Shown: positions 24,608 through 33,361, numbered from the stretch's first letter. The stretch: DNA of 64,000 bases from Halobellus sp. MBLA0158 (GCF_041477585.1 NZ_JBGNYA010000001.1:2232001-2296000); one strand, 5' to 3'. Notes: a model not told the origin generated them from the sequence alone. Numbers and translations: made by a program.

Positions 24608-25572
24608 GCGTCGCCATCGACTCCGCCCGCCGGTACCTCAGCGAAGAGCGGTACCGCTGGGTCGGGCTGCTGTTCGTGATCGGCCTGCTCTTCCTGCCGA
24701 TGGGCGTCGAGAACTACATGGTCGGCCTGATCACGAAGGCCATCATCTTCGGCCTGTTCGCCATCTCGGTCGACATCGCGCTCGGCTACACGGGGCTGAT
24801 CACGCTCGCGCCGGCCGCCTTCTTCGGCATCGGCGCGTACTCCATCGCGAAGCTCGTGGTCGACTACGACGCCTCCTACTGGCTCGGCTTCCCGACCGCG
24901 ATCGTCCTTGCGGCGACGATCGCCTTCCTCATCGGCTACGCCCCGATCAAGCGGCGGATCGGCGAGGTGTACTTCGTGCTGTTCACGATGGCGTTCGGCG
25001 TCATCGTCCACGACTTCACGTTCGTCACGACGTCGTTCACCGGCGGCTCGAACGGCCTGGCGTACGTGTCGCCGCCGGAGGTGTTCGGCATCAACCTCGC
25101 GGAGACGCTGCCGTTCTACTACTTCTCGCTCATCGTCGTCGGCGCGCTCGTGGTCGGGCTCTACCTGCTCCTCCGCTCGGACTACGGGAGCATCCTCCAC
25201 GCGTCGCGGCAGAACGAGCTCCGGATGCGGTACCTCGGCTACGACACCGACCGCGAGAAGCTGCTGGCGTGGATCATCTCCGCGGTCATCTCGGCGGTCG
25301 CCGGGGCGATCTACGTCGGCACCGTCGGCGTCGCCTCCCCGTCGCTGATGGAGTTCGCGCTCACCGGCGAGGTGATCATCTGGGTCGTCGTCGGCGGCAC
25401 CGGCACCTTCGTCGGCCCCTTCATCGCGGCGTTCCTCCTGACGCTCCTGGAGGACTACCTCGGCGGCGTCTGGTCGGAGGGCTACCTCATCATCCTCGGG
25501 GTGCTCTTCGTCGCGTTCATCTTCCTCCTGCCCGAGGGCGTGATGGGCCGGATTCAGGACCGCGAGGACTGA
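24604..25572 (+). CDS. livM: Branched-chain-type ABC transporter permease LivM
   Basis: 322 residues, highly hydrophobic. Family stretches include SVDIALGYTGLITLAPAAFFG-type region near residue 60 (quoted by its ends) and LRMRYLGYDTDREKLLAWIIS, the coupling loop. The start overlaps the livH stop (ATGA). With LivH it forms the membrane channel for the imported acid. A T-rich spacer (TCGGTTTCGGCGTTTTCG) follows the stop and may terminate the transcript. Confidence 0.9.
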   Translation: MSVAIDSARRYLSEERYRWVGLLFVIGLLFLPMGVENYMVGLITKAIIFGLFAISVDIALGYTGLITLAPAAFFGIGAYSIAKLVVDYDASYWLGFPTAIVLAATIAFLIGYAPIKRRIGEVYFVLFTMAFGVIVHDFTFVTTSFTGGSNGLAYVSPPEVFGINLAETLPFYYFSLIVVGALVVGLYLLLRSDYGSILHASRQNELRMRYLGYDTDREKLLAWIISAVISAVAGAIYVGTVGVASPSLMEFALTGEVIIWVVVGGTGTFVGPFIAAFLLTLLEDYLGGVWSEGYLIILGVLFVAFIFLLPEGVMGRIQDRED

Positions 25573-25660
25573 CCTCCTCCGGTCGGTTTCGGCGTTTTCG
25601 CCCGTCGACTGTCCTGCGTGTATCGGAATATTTACTGGCGTCCGACCCGACTCTTCGGGT

Positions 25661-26026
25661 ATGATCGGTGAGATCGACCACATCGAGATCGAAGCGAGCG
25701 ACGCAGAGGAGATGGCCGACTTCCTGAAGAAGCTGGGCTACGAGGAGCTCCGCACCACAGAGCACCACGGCGAGTCCTTCGAGCTCGTCCCCGGCGAGGA
25801 GGACGGTCCCCTCTTCGAGATCCACACCGTCGAGGGCGAGGAGGTCCCCGGTATCAACCACATCGCCTTCGCCGTCGACAACATCGACGAGATCACCGAC
25901 GAACTCGAATCCCAGAACGTCGACTCCATCGTCGGCCCCTACGACGTCGAGGAGACCGGCCGCACGATCACGAACTTCCGCGACCCCGACGGCCGCCGCT
26001 TCCAGATCGTCGACGACAGCGAGTAA
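25661..26026 (+). CDS. VOC-superfamily (glyoxalase-like) protein
   Basis: 121 residues, one pair of beta-alpha-beta-beta-beta modules. The N-terminal IDHIEIEASD, central GINHIAFAVDNIDE and C-terminal NFRDPDGRRFQIV match the vicinal-oxygen-chelate fold. Metal-ligand candidates are the histidines in DHIEI and NHIAF. Members include glyoxalases, epimerases and small dioxygenases. Its own TATA-like box lies 29 bases before the ATG. It stands next to an HpaI-type aldolase and a larger VOC dioxygenase, so a step in the same catabolic route is likely but unassigned. Confidence 0.8.
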   Translation: MIGEIDHIEIEASDAEEMADFLKKLGYEELRTTEHHGESFELVPGEEDGPLFEIHTVEGEEVPGINHIAFAVDNIDEITDELESQNVDSIVGPYDVEETGRTITNFRDPDGRRFQIVDDSE

Positions 26027-26137
26027 TCTCGCTCCCCAGTTCCTCGATTCTTTCACGGCCGCCAGCCGCGGCGCCGTCACGATCTCGGAGCGTCGGCATC
26101 GGAATTTATAACCCGGGCGCTGACCCATCAGTCGCGT

Positions 26138-26923
26138 ATGGACCAGCACAACAGCTTCCGACACGCGATCGAGAACGACGAGGTGATCTTCGGCGCGCGC
26201 TCGTCGACGTTCTCCTCGACGGTGATCGAGATCTACGGCGAACTCGGCATCGACTTCGTCTGGCTCGACTTCGAGCACATGGGCCCGAGCCCCTGGGACA
26301 GCACCGTCTTCGAGGAACTGACCCGCGCGGCCGACGTCGGCGGCACCGAACTGTTCGTCCGCCTCCCGACCGGCGATCCCTCGCTGATCCGGAAGGTGCT
26401 CGACGCCGGCGTCCGCAACGTCTTCATCCCGCGGGTCGACACCGCCGAGGAGGTCCGCGAGGCCGTCAAAGCGACCCGCTTCGAGTACGACGGCGAGCCC
26501 GGCGAGCGCGGGATGGCCAGCGGCCGCTCGCGCACCTGGGGACTCGCCGGCGACGGCTACATCGGGACCGAAGACGAGGAGGTCTGCATCGGCGTGATGA
26601 TCGAGAAGACCACCGCCGTCGACGAACTCGACGAGATCCTCTCGGTCCCGGAACTGGGCTTCGTCTTCATCGGCCCCTCGGACCTCTCGGTCCAGATGGG
26701 CCACCCCGGCGACAAGACCCACCCCGACGTCGCGAACCAGATCACCGAGATCCGCGAGGCCGCCCACGACGCCGGCGTCCCGACCGGCGTGATCGCAAAC
26801 GACCCCGACGCCATCGAGGACGCCGTCGAGAAGGGCCACCAGATCATCCGGATGGGCGGCGACCTCGCCTCCGTCAAGTCCGTCCTCTCGAAGCGACTCG
26901 ACGCGGTCGATCACCTGCGGTAG
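26138..26923 (+). CDS. HpcH/HpaI-type class II aldolase
   Basis: 261 residues. The family pattern is visible: FVWLDFEHMGPS, then VRLPTGDPSLIRKVLDAG, IPRVDTAEEV, IEKTTAVDELDEIL with the metal-ligand glutamate, and FIGPSDLSVQMG with the metal-ligand aspartate. HpaI enzymes cleave 4-hydroxy-2-oxo acids to pyruvate (or oxaloacetate) plus an aldehyde, usually the last step of meta-cleavage pathways. Here it lies 100 bases before a probable extradiol dioxygenase gene. It has a separate TATA-like ATTTATAA about 31 bases before the ATG. Confidence 0.85.
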   Translation: MDQHNSFRHAIENDEVIFGARSSTFSSTVIEIYGELGIDFVWLDFEHMGPSPWDSTVFEELTRAADVGGTELFVRLPTGDPSLIRKVLDAGVRNVFIPRVDTAEEVREAVKATRFEYDGEPGERGMASGRSRTWGLAGDGYIGTEDEEVCIGVMIEKTTAVDELDEILSVPELGFVFIGPSDLSVQMGHPGDKTHPDVANQITEIREAAHDAGVPTGVIANDPDAIEDAVEKGHQIIRMGGDLASVKSVLSKRLDAVDHLR

Positions 26924-27025
26924 GAAGCGAGCCCCCGCCGAGGGCGCTCGCGCGACGCTCGCGACCGCACGAGGAGGCCGCACTGTCGAATGAATTATTA
27001 TGGACGACGCGAGAGGTCGTGGTGT

Positions 27026-27958
27026 ATGTCGCCGGAGCTTGCCCGTCTCAGTCACGTAGCGCTCGAAACGCCCGACCTCGAGGGGTCGCTAGAGTTTTTC
27101 GTCGACGCGGTCGGCTTCGAGGAGGTCGAACGCGAGGGCGACACCTCGTACCTCCGCGCGGTCGACGAGTTCGACCACCACTCGATCGTCCTCTCGGAGG
27201 CCGAGGAGGCCGGCGTCGACCACGTCGGCTGGCAGACGCGAAAGCCCGAGTACCTGAGCGAGTTCGAGGCGATCCTCGACGAGGAGGGCATCGACGTGAC
27301 CTGGATCGACGCCGGCGAGGAGCTCGGCCAGGGCGAGGCGTTCCGCTTCACCACGCCAACGGGCCACGAGTTCGAGTTCTACCACGAGATGGAAAAGCCG
27401 GACCCGCCGGCCGAGCGGCGCTCGAAGCTCAAGAACAAGACCTACTCGCGGACCACCACGAACCCGATCGCGCCGCGGCGGATCGACCACGTCCAGCTGT
27501 GGGACCCCGAGGCCAACGACTTCCGCGCGTGGCTGAAGGAGGCGCTGAACTTCCGCGTCCAGGAGCGGTATAATCGAGAAGACGGCTCCCGCTGGGGGAC
27601 GTTCCTCAGCGCCAACGGCAACAAGATCGAGGCCGCCGTGATCGAAGACGAAGAGGCCGCGAACGACCCCGCGCTGCACCACATCGCCTACAAGGTGGAC
27701 TCCGCCGACGACCTCTTCGACGCCCACGACGCGATGAACGAACACGGCATCCCGACCGACGGGATCGGCCAGCACTCGATCTCCCGCGGGAAGTTCCTCT
27801 ACGTGCGCGACCCCGTCAGCGGCCACCGGATCGAGTTCAACGCCGGCGGCTACCTCGTCTTCGACCCCACCTGGGAGACGGTCGAGTGGCAGGAGGGCGA
27901 CCTCGAAGACCGGCAGTGGATCGGCCAGATCGAGTCGAAGGCGCGCGTCGAATACTAA
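27026..27958 (+). CDS. Two-domain VOC protein, probable extradiol dioxygenase (type I)
   Basis: 310 residues from MSPELARLSHVALETPD; the ATG is 29 bases after a TATA-like GAATTATTATGG. Two homologous halves as in catechol 2,3-dioxygenases. In the catalytic C-terminal half the Fe(II) triad is recognisable: His155 in IDHVQLWD, His218/219 in LHHIAYKV and Glu270 in GHRIEFNAGG; the loop FLYVRDPVSG also fits. These enzymes open catecholic rings next to the hydroxyl pair. Together with the HpaI-type aldolase this suggests a meta-cleavage route. A non-dioxygenase VOC function cannot be excluded. Confidence 0.8.
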   Translation: MSPELARLSHVALETPDLEGSLEFFVDAVGFEEVEREGDTSYLRAVDEFDHHSIVLSEAEEAGVDHVGWQTRKPEYLSEFEAILDEEGIDVTWIDAGEELGQGEAFRFTTPTGHEFEFYHEMEKPDPPAERRSKLKNKTYSRTTTNPIAPRRIDHVQLWDPEANDFRAWLKEALNFRVQERYNREDGSRWGTFLSANGNKIEAAVIEDEEAANDPALHHIAYKVDSADDLFDAHDAMNEHGIPTDGIGQHSISRGKFLYVRDPVSGHRIEFNAGGYLVFDPTWETVEWQEGDLEDRQWIGQIESKARVEY

Positions 27959-28078
27959 ACAGTCCTCGCGTTCGCGGTGGCCTCTGCGAACGGCGCTCCG
28001 CTCGGTTCCGGATCGAATATATCGGGAATTAACATCCAAATCTATTTAAGTCTCACCACCTACTTGCCAACCGTTGCC

Positions 28079-29389
28079 ATGGCCAAAGAGACTAGTAGCC
28101 GGATCCGAAACACCCGACGACGAACGTTCATCAAGACCGCCGGGACCGCCGTCACGCTCGCTGGACTCGCCGGCTGTTCCAGCGGCGGGAACGGCGGAGG
28201 CGGCGGCGATACGGAGACGTCCGGAGGCGACGGCGGCGGCGACGGTCAGACGGGGACGACGACGAGCCCGTCGCTCGACGGCCCCGTCCGCGTCGGCCTG
28301 CTGACGCCCCTGAGCGGTCCGTTCGCGCTCACCGGACAGGAAGTCCAGCGCGGCGTCGAGATGGCGCGAGAGCACCTCGGCGGCGAGATCCTCGGACAGA
28401 GCATCGAGGTCGTCTCCCGCGACTCCGAGGGGAGTTCCTCCGGCGCGCTCGAAGGCGCCCGCTCGCTCGTCGAGCAGGAGGACGTCGACGCCATCATCGG
28501 CCCGTCGATCAGCTCGGCCGGGCTGGCGGTGCTCCCGTACATCCGGGACCAGGCCCAGATCCCGATCCTGCCCACGCAGGTGTCCTCGGTCAACGCCCGC
28601 GAGGGCGAGAACTGCACCGACTACTCGTACTTCATCTGGGTGAGCAACCGACACACGGTGCCCGTCGGCGTGGACTTCATCTACGACCTGCAGGAGAACA
28701 TCGACCGCGACTACAACCCCGATCAGGTCCACTTCTTCGCGCCGGACTACGCGCTCGGACAGAACAACCTCGAGCTGCTCCGCGAGGAGATGAGCTCCCG
28801 CGGCGGCGAGGTCGTCGGCAGCACGCTCGCGCCGATCGGCACCCAGGACCTCTCGTCGTACATCTCCGAGCTGTCCAACAGCGAGGCCGACGTGATCACC
28901 GGCGTCCTCACGCCCGGGATGGCCGTCCGCCTCATCAATCAGGCGACGGACTTCGGCCTGCCGGACGAGAAGATCATGATGTTCAACTCCGGGAAGCCGG
29001 TCGACCAGATCACGCAGGCCAGCGTCGGCGCGACCGCCGACGGCTGGTACGGGACGTACTTCTACAACCCCGCCAGCGAGAGCGAGATCAATCAGGCGTT
29101 CATGGACCTGTACCCCTCCGAGAGCGACCTGCTGCCGAACGCCTCCTGCGGGAGCGGGTTCGAGACGATGCGCGCCATCGCGCAGTCGATCGAACAGGGC
29201 GGCTCGACGAACCCCGACGACATGGTCGACCAGCTCGGCGGCCTGAGCTGGGAGTCGATCTTCGGCCCGGCGCAGTTCCGCGAGGGCGACGGCCAGATCG
29301 AACTCAACTTCGTCGGCGCGACCCGTCAGGACACCGAGTTCACCGTCCTCGAAGAGTACCCGGACATCATCCCCGAGAACCGGTGCTGA
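28079..29389 (+). CDS. ABC transporter solute-binding lipoprotein, LivK type
   Basis: 436 residues. The ATG at MAKETSSRIRN precedes a Tat signal (TRRRTFIKTAGTAVTLAG) and a lipobox LAGC; a Gly/Thr-rich linker follows, as is usual for haloarchaeal binding proteins. The mature part is a type I periplasmic binding protein (VRVGLLTPLSGPFALTGQEV, then IIGPSISSAGLAVLPYI). It is the natural partner of the livGFHM genes 2.5-6 kb upstream, which lack a binding protein. Its TATA-like TCTATTTAAG lies about 33 bases before the ATG, so it is transcribed separately and probably more strongly. Confidence 0.9.
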   Translation: MAKETSSRIRNTRRRTFIKTAGTAVTLAGLAGCSSGGNGGGGGDTETSGGDGGGDGQTGTTTSPSLDGPVRVGLLTPLSGPFALTGQEVQRGVEMAREHLGGEILGQSIEVVSRDSEGSSSGALEGARSLVEQEDVDAIIGPSISSAGLAVLPYIRDQAQIPILPTQVSSVNAREGENCTDYSYFIWVSNRHTVPVGVDFIYDLQENIDRDYNPDQVHFFAPDYALGQNNLELLREEMSSRGGEVVGSTLAPIGTQDLSSYISELSNSEADVITGVLTPGMAVRLINQATDFGLPDEKIMMFNSGKPVDQITQASVGATADGWYGTYFYNPASESEINQAFMDLYPSESDLLPNASCGSGFETMRAIAQSIEQGGSTNPDDMVDQLGGLSWESIFGPAQFREGDGQIELNFVGATRQDTEFTVLEEYPDIIPENRC

Positions 29390-29522
29390 CGCCGCCTCGC
29401 GGCGTCCGCCCGCTCGGTCCGCCGGCCTGAGGCGGTCCCCCGGCTACGCGGTCTTTGCTCGTGAACCGTCACATACCCCGCGAGCCGTCGGTATCGACAG
29501 AAAGCGGAAAACCGCGCGTCGG

Positions 29523-30488
29523 TCAGTAATCGAGGACGTCTTCGATCCCCGCGGCGATCCGCGGCGGGTGCGGAATGTAGTAATCCTCCATCGACAGGAG
29601 CGGCACCGGGATGTCGTAGCCGGTGATGCGCTCGACCGGCGCTTCGAGGTACATCAGCACCTCGTCGTTGATCGTGGCGATGATCTCGCTCGCCCAGCCG
29701 CCGCTGTAGGGCGCCTCGTGGACGACGACACAGCGGCCGGTCTTCTTCACCGACTCGACGACCGTCTCGCGGTCCATCGGCGAGATCGTCCGGAGGTCGA
29801 TCACCTCGGCGTCGGCGTCGATGCGGTCGACCGCTTCGAGGGTCTTCTGCATCATCGCTCCCCAGGAGATCACCGTGACGTCTTCGCCCTCGCGACGCAC
29901 GGCGGCCTCGCCGATCGGGACCTCGTAGTCGTCGTCGGGGACGTCCTCCCGGACGGAGCGGTAGATGTGCTTCGGCTCCATAAACAGCACCGGGTCGGGG
30001 CTCCGGATCGCCGACTTGAGAAGCCCCTTCGTGTCGTAAGGCGTGCTCGGAATCACGACCTGGAGGCCCGGCACGTGGGCGTAGGCGCCCTCCAGGCTCT
30101 CGGAGTGGTGCTCCAAGGCGCGGATGCCGGCGCCGTAGGGCGTCCGGACGACCATCGGCGCGCTCCACTGCCCGCGGGTCCGCCAGCGAATCCGGCTGGC
30201 GTGCGTCACGAGCTGGTCGAACGCCGGGGGCAGGAACCCCGAGAACTGGATCTCCGCGACCGGGCGGAGCCCGAACACCGCGAGGCCGACCGCGCCGCCG
30301 GCGATGGCGATCTCCGACAGCGGCGTGTCGACGACGCGGTCGCCGCCGAACTGCTCTTTCAGGCCTTCGGTGGCCCGGAAGACGCCGCCGGTCTCGGCGA
30401 CGTCCTCGCCGAAGACGACGACTCCGTCGTCCCGTTCCATCTCCTCTCGCAGCGCCATATTGATGGCGTTGATGATAGTTTCAGCCAT
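29523..30488 (-). CDS. 2-oxoacid dehydrogenase E1 component, beta subunit
   Basis: 321 residues, standard E1-beta length. Typical stretches: VFGEDVAETGGVFRATEGL, DTPLSEIAIAGGAVGLAV, PYGAGIRALEHHSESLE and VVHEAPYSGGWASEI. It pairs with the alpha subunit encoded three bases upstream to form the thiamine-diphosphate-dependent decarboxylase of a pyruvate, branched-chain-oxoacid or acetoin dehydrogenase. No E2 (lipoyl transacylase) or E3 gene is adjacent, which is unusual because haloarchaeal complexes are normally encoded together. Confidence 0.92.
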   Translation of the reverse strand: MAETIINAINMALREEMERDDGVVVFGEDVAETGGVFRATEGLKEQFGGDRVVDTPLSEIAIAGGAVGLAVFGLRPVAEIQFSGFLPPAFDQLVTHASRIRWRTRGQWSAPMVVRTPYGAGIRALEHHSESLEGAYAHVPGLQVVIPSTPYDTKGLLKSAIRSPDPVLFMEPKHIYRSVREDVPDDDYEVPIGEAAVRREGEDVTVISWGAMMQKTLEAVDRIDADAEVIDLRTISPMDRETVVESVKKTGRCVVVHEAPYSGGWASEIIATINDEVLMYLEAPVERITGYDIPVPLLSMEDYYIPHPPRIAAGIEDVLDY

Positions 30489-30491
30489 TGG

Positions 30492-31640
30492 TCACCCCTT
30501 GGGTCGCCGCTCGATGTACGCTTCGAGGTCGTCGAGGTCTTCGAGGTCGCCCTCCATCTCGTCGAGCTGTCCCCGGAGGATCGGCGGCAGGTCCTCGTAG
30601 ACGTACTCGAACAGTTCGTCCACGTCACGGGGGCCGTACGCGTCTGCGGCCTCGACCGCGGCGGAGAACTCCTCGTCGACCTCGGCGACGAGCGCCTCCT
30701 TGTCGACCGCGTCCCAGAGCCCCTCCGATTTGAGGAACGACTCGTAGCGCTCGATCGGGTCGCGTTCGAGCCACTCTTCGACCTCCTCGCGACCCCGGTA
30801 CTCGGTGGGGTCGTCGCTCGTGGAGTGGCCCTCGGTGCGGTAGGTGAGCGCCTCGAAGAGGACCGGATGGCCCGCGCGAGCGAGCTCTCTGGCCTCTCGC
30901 ATCGCGTCGTACACCGCGAGGACGTCGTTGCCGTCGACCCGGATGCCGTGGACGCCGTAGCCGAGGCCGCGTTGCGCGATGGAGTTGGCGTTCGTCTGCT
31001 TCTCGAACGGCGTCGAGATGGCCCACTGATTGTTCTGGCAGTAGAAGATCGCCGGGGCGTCGAGGACGCCCGCGAAGTTCACCGCTTCGTGGAACGCGCC
31101 GGTGCTCGTCGCGCCGTCGCCGAAGTGCGCGGTGACGACCGCGTCCGTGTCGGTGAGGTTCATCCCCCAGCCGACGCCGGTGGTCATCGGGAGGTAGCCC
31201 CCGACGGAGATGCCGATCATACAGTTCTGCTCGGTCAGGAAGCGCTGGGCGTCCTCGACCCCGCGCCAGAAGAGGATGATGTCCCGGAGCGAGACGCCCC
31301 GCTGGAGCATCGCGCTGGTCTCTCGGCCCATCCCGAGGAGCCAGTCGCCGTCCTGGAGGGCGTAGCCGCTCCCGACGATGCTGGCCTCGTGACCGCGGCT
31401 GGAGCCGACCGTGCCCATCTGGCCCCGGCGCTGGAGCTTGATCATCCGCTCGGCGTAGCGCTTCTCGACGAGCATCCAGCGGTACAGATCGAGGAACTCC
31501 GTTTCCTCTAGGTCCGGGACGTCGTCGGGGTCGTACCCCCCGTCTTCGTCGACGATCTGGTACTTCTCCACCGGGAGATCCTCCTGTGAGATCCAGGGAG
31601 CGTCCAGATCGATCGCCTCCTGTGATGTGTTTGTGACCAT
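30492..31640 (-). CDS. 2-oxoacid dehydrogenase E1 component, alpha subunit
   Basis: 382 residues from MVTNTSQEAIDLDAPWI. The thiamine diphosphate motif HFGDGATSTGAFHEAVNFAG (GDG...N) is at about residue 175, and the phosphorylation-loop-like region HSTSDDPTEYRG is present as in pyruvate/branched-chain E1-alpha. It decarboxylates a 2-oxo acid, perhaps the pyruvate released by the HpaI-type aldolase. The start lies in a 197-base divergent spacer shared with the amidohydrolase gene. Exact substrate cannot be read from sequence. Confidence 0.92.
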   Translation of the reverse strand: MVTNTSQEAIDLDAPWISQEDLPVEKYQIVDEDGGYDPDDVPDLEETEFLDLYRWMLVEKRYAERMIKLQRRGQMGTVGSSRGHEASIVGSGYALQDGDWLLGMGRETSAMLQRGVSLRDIILFWRGVEDAQRFLTEQNCMIGISVGGYLPMTTGVGWGMNLTDTDAVVTAHFGDGATSTGAFHEAVNFAGVLDAPAIFYCQNNQWAISTPFEKQTNANSIAQRGLGYGVHGIRVDGNDVLAVYDAMREARELARAGHPVLFEALTYRTEGHSTSDDPTEYRGREEVEEWLERDPIERYESFLKSEGLWDAVDKEALVAEVDEEFSAAVEAADAYGPRDVDELFEYVYEDLPPILRGQLDEMEGDLEDLDDLEAYIERRPKG

Positions 31641-31772
31641 AGTGCGTGCCGTGCGTACTGGGGTCAACCGCAGGCCGCACAATAAGTATATCGCACCTTC
31701 GTCTATGATAGATTTCCAACTCGATCGTCCCGGCGGCAAAATTTAAATAAACATAAATTAACGATTGGAACG

Positions 31773-31841
31773 ATGGTCCCGACCCAACCGATCCGGGAGA
31801 ACGGGCGTATCGCCGCCACAGGCGGGGTGACAGCGCGATGA
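31773..31841 (+). CDS. Possible 22-residue leader ORF before the amidohydrolase gene
   Basis: Frame beginning MVPTQPIRENGRI. The ATG is 27 bases after the centre of a strong TATA-like TTTAAATA, an ideal leaderless start, while the amidohydrolase ATG is 65 bases further. The stop overlaps that ATG in ATGA. This geometry makes translation of the small frame more credible than usual. Confidence 0.4.
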   Translation: MVPTQPIRENGRIAATGGVTAR

Positions 31842-32926
31842 TCGACGCCGAAGCGGAGACGGTCGTCGACTGCGACTGGCACTACCAGGACTCGTTCAAG
31901 GAGGTCGCCGAGTATATGCCCGAGCCCTGGCACACCAAGTACAAGAACAGCTTCTGGGAGGACAGCGGCGTCACCCAGGCGCTGAGTTCGTTCTTCCCGA
32001 CGTCGACGGGGGATCGGCAGAACTACGGGAAAGTCCTCCGAGAACACTCGAACTACCCCGAAGAGCCCGAGGACCCCGAGCGCGTCACCGAGGGAATGGA
32101 CTTCCTCGACATCGACGTCTCCCTGCAGATCTCGCATCTCATCCTCGCGATGGGCGGGGTCACCGCCGACGACGAGCGCGTCCAAGCGTTCACCAAAGGC
32201 TACATCGAGTACATGCTCGAAGAGGTCCTGGACCCCGACGAGGGCGTCTACGGCCTCGCCCCGATGCCCTACGGCGACGTCGAAGCCTCCCTCGACATCT
32301 TAGAGCGCGTCGAGGACGAGGAAGCCTACGTCGGCGCGTGCTTCGTCACCGCGGGCGCGAGCCCCCCGCTCGGCAATCGGAAGTACGACCCGATCTACGA
32401 GCGCTGCGAGGAGATGGACTTCCCCGTCGTCTATCACACGGGCGGATCAGGTCTCGACGAGTACGTCCGCGCCGGCTACCAGGAAATGATCGAGACCCAC
32501 ACGCTCGGCTTCCTCGAATCGAATATGTCCCAAATCGTCAGCGTCGCCTGCCAGGGCGTCCCCGAGAAGTACCCCGACCTCGACATCGTCTTTATGGAAT
32601 CCGGCGTTACGTATATTCCCGGTCTGGTGAGCCGGCTGGACGAAGAATATCTCAAACGCCCCGAAGAAGCCCCACTCTTGGATACGCGTCCCAGCGAGTA
32701 CATCACTGATTTCTACTTCGGGACTCAGCCACTAGAAGTCTCCGCGCGCAACGATCTCTTGGAACTGTGCTTCGATATGATCGGCACCGATCGCCTGCTC
32801 TATGCCTCCGATTACCCCCACTGGGACTTCGACAGCCCCTCGATCATCAACGAACTCCCGATGCTCGACGACGACGAACGTCGAGCGATTCTGGGCGGCA
32901 ACGCCCTGGAGGTGTTCGAGATATGA
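31838..32926 (+). CDS. Amidohydrolase 2 family protein (ACMSD-like metal enzyme)
   Basis: 362 residues, TIM-barrel amidohydrolase of the COG2159 group, which includes ACMSD, 5-carboxyvanillate decarboxylase LigW and 4-oxalomesaconate hydratase LigJ. Candidate metal ligands: DCDWH near residue 12 (Asp where many members have the first His), the His in VVYHTGGSG, and the Asp in LLYASDYPHWDFDSP. It overlaps the following Rieske gene by four bases. In an aromatic pathway a decarboxylase or hydratase role is plausible; hydrolysis of an amide is equally open. Codon use in the last third is less GC-biased than in the first part. Confidence 0.8.
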   Translation: MIDAEAETVVDCDWHYQDSFKEVAEYMPEPWHTKYKNSFWEDSGVTQALSSFFPTSTGDRQNYGKVLREHSNYPEEPEDPERVTEGMDFLDIDVSLQISHLILAMGGVTADDERVQAFTKGYIEYMLEEVLDPDEGVYGLAPMPYGDVEASLDILERVEDEEAYVGACFVTAGASPPLGNRKYDPIYERCEEMDFPVVYHTGGSGLDEYVRAGYQEMIETHTLGFLESNMSQIVSVACQGVPEKYPDLDIVFMESGVTYIPGLVSRLDEEYLKRPEEAPLLDTRPSEYITDFYFGTQPLEVSARNDLLELCFDMIGTDRLLYASDYPHWDFDSPSIINELPMLDDDERRAILGGNALEVFEI

Positions 32927-33303
32927 GCGACGCGGAGAATCTGGTCGAGGTCGGGCCCGCCTCGGAGTTCGAGGACGGCGACGCCGAGATCGTCCAGGTC
33001 GGCCGCGCGGAAGTCGGTGTAATCCGGGCAGAGGGCGAGTTCTACGCGATCCGCAATCAGTGCCCCCACGACGGCGGCCCCGTCTGCAAGGGCAACGTTC
33101 AGAAGGAGTTAGTTGGGGAATTCAAAGGCACGGGCAAGCGCGTCGACCAACAGTACAGCGACACGGACATCATCTCCTGCCCCTGGCACGGCTGGTCCTT
33201 CGAGTTAGAGACGGGCATCCACATCGGCGACGACCGCATCCGCGTCCCCACCTACGACGTCGTCGTCGACGACGGCATCGTCTACGTCGACAGCGGTGAC
33301 TAG
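32923..33303 (+). CDS. Rieske [2Fe-2S] ferredoxin-like protein
   Basis: 126 residues. Cluster ligands are in NQCPHDGGP (Cys, His) and ISCPWHGW (Cys, His). The two motifs are about 36 residues apart, longer than the 15-17 of classic Rieske ferredoxins, with an extra segment GEFKGTGKRVDQQYSDTD. The start codon overlaps the amidohydrolase stop (ATGA), so the two proteins are made together and probably act together, the Rieske protein as electron carrier or regulator. A partner oxygenase alpha subunit is not seen in this window. Confidence 0.88.
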   Translation: MSDAENLVEVGPASEFEDGDAEIVQVGRAEVGVIRAEGEFYAIRNQCPHDGGPVCKGNVQKELVGEFKGTGKRVDQQYSDTDIISCPWHGWSFELETGIHIGDDRIRVPTYDVVVDDGIVYVDSGD

Positions 33304-33361
33304 GCGCGATTAGACGGGCGAAAAAATCGAGAACGAAGCGAACCGATCGACCCGTCGCCGA

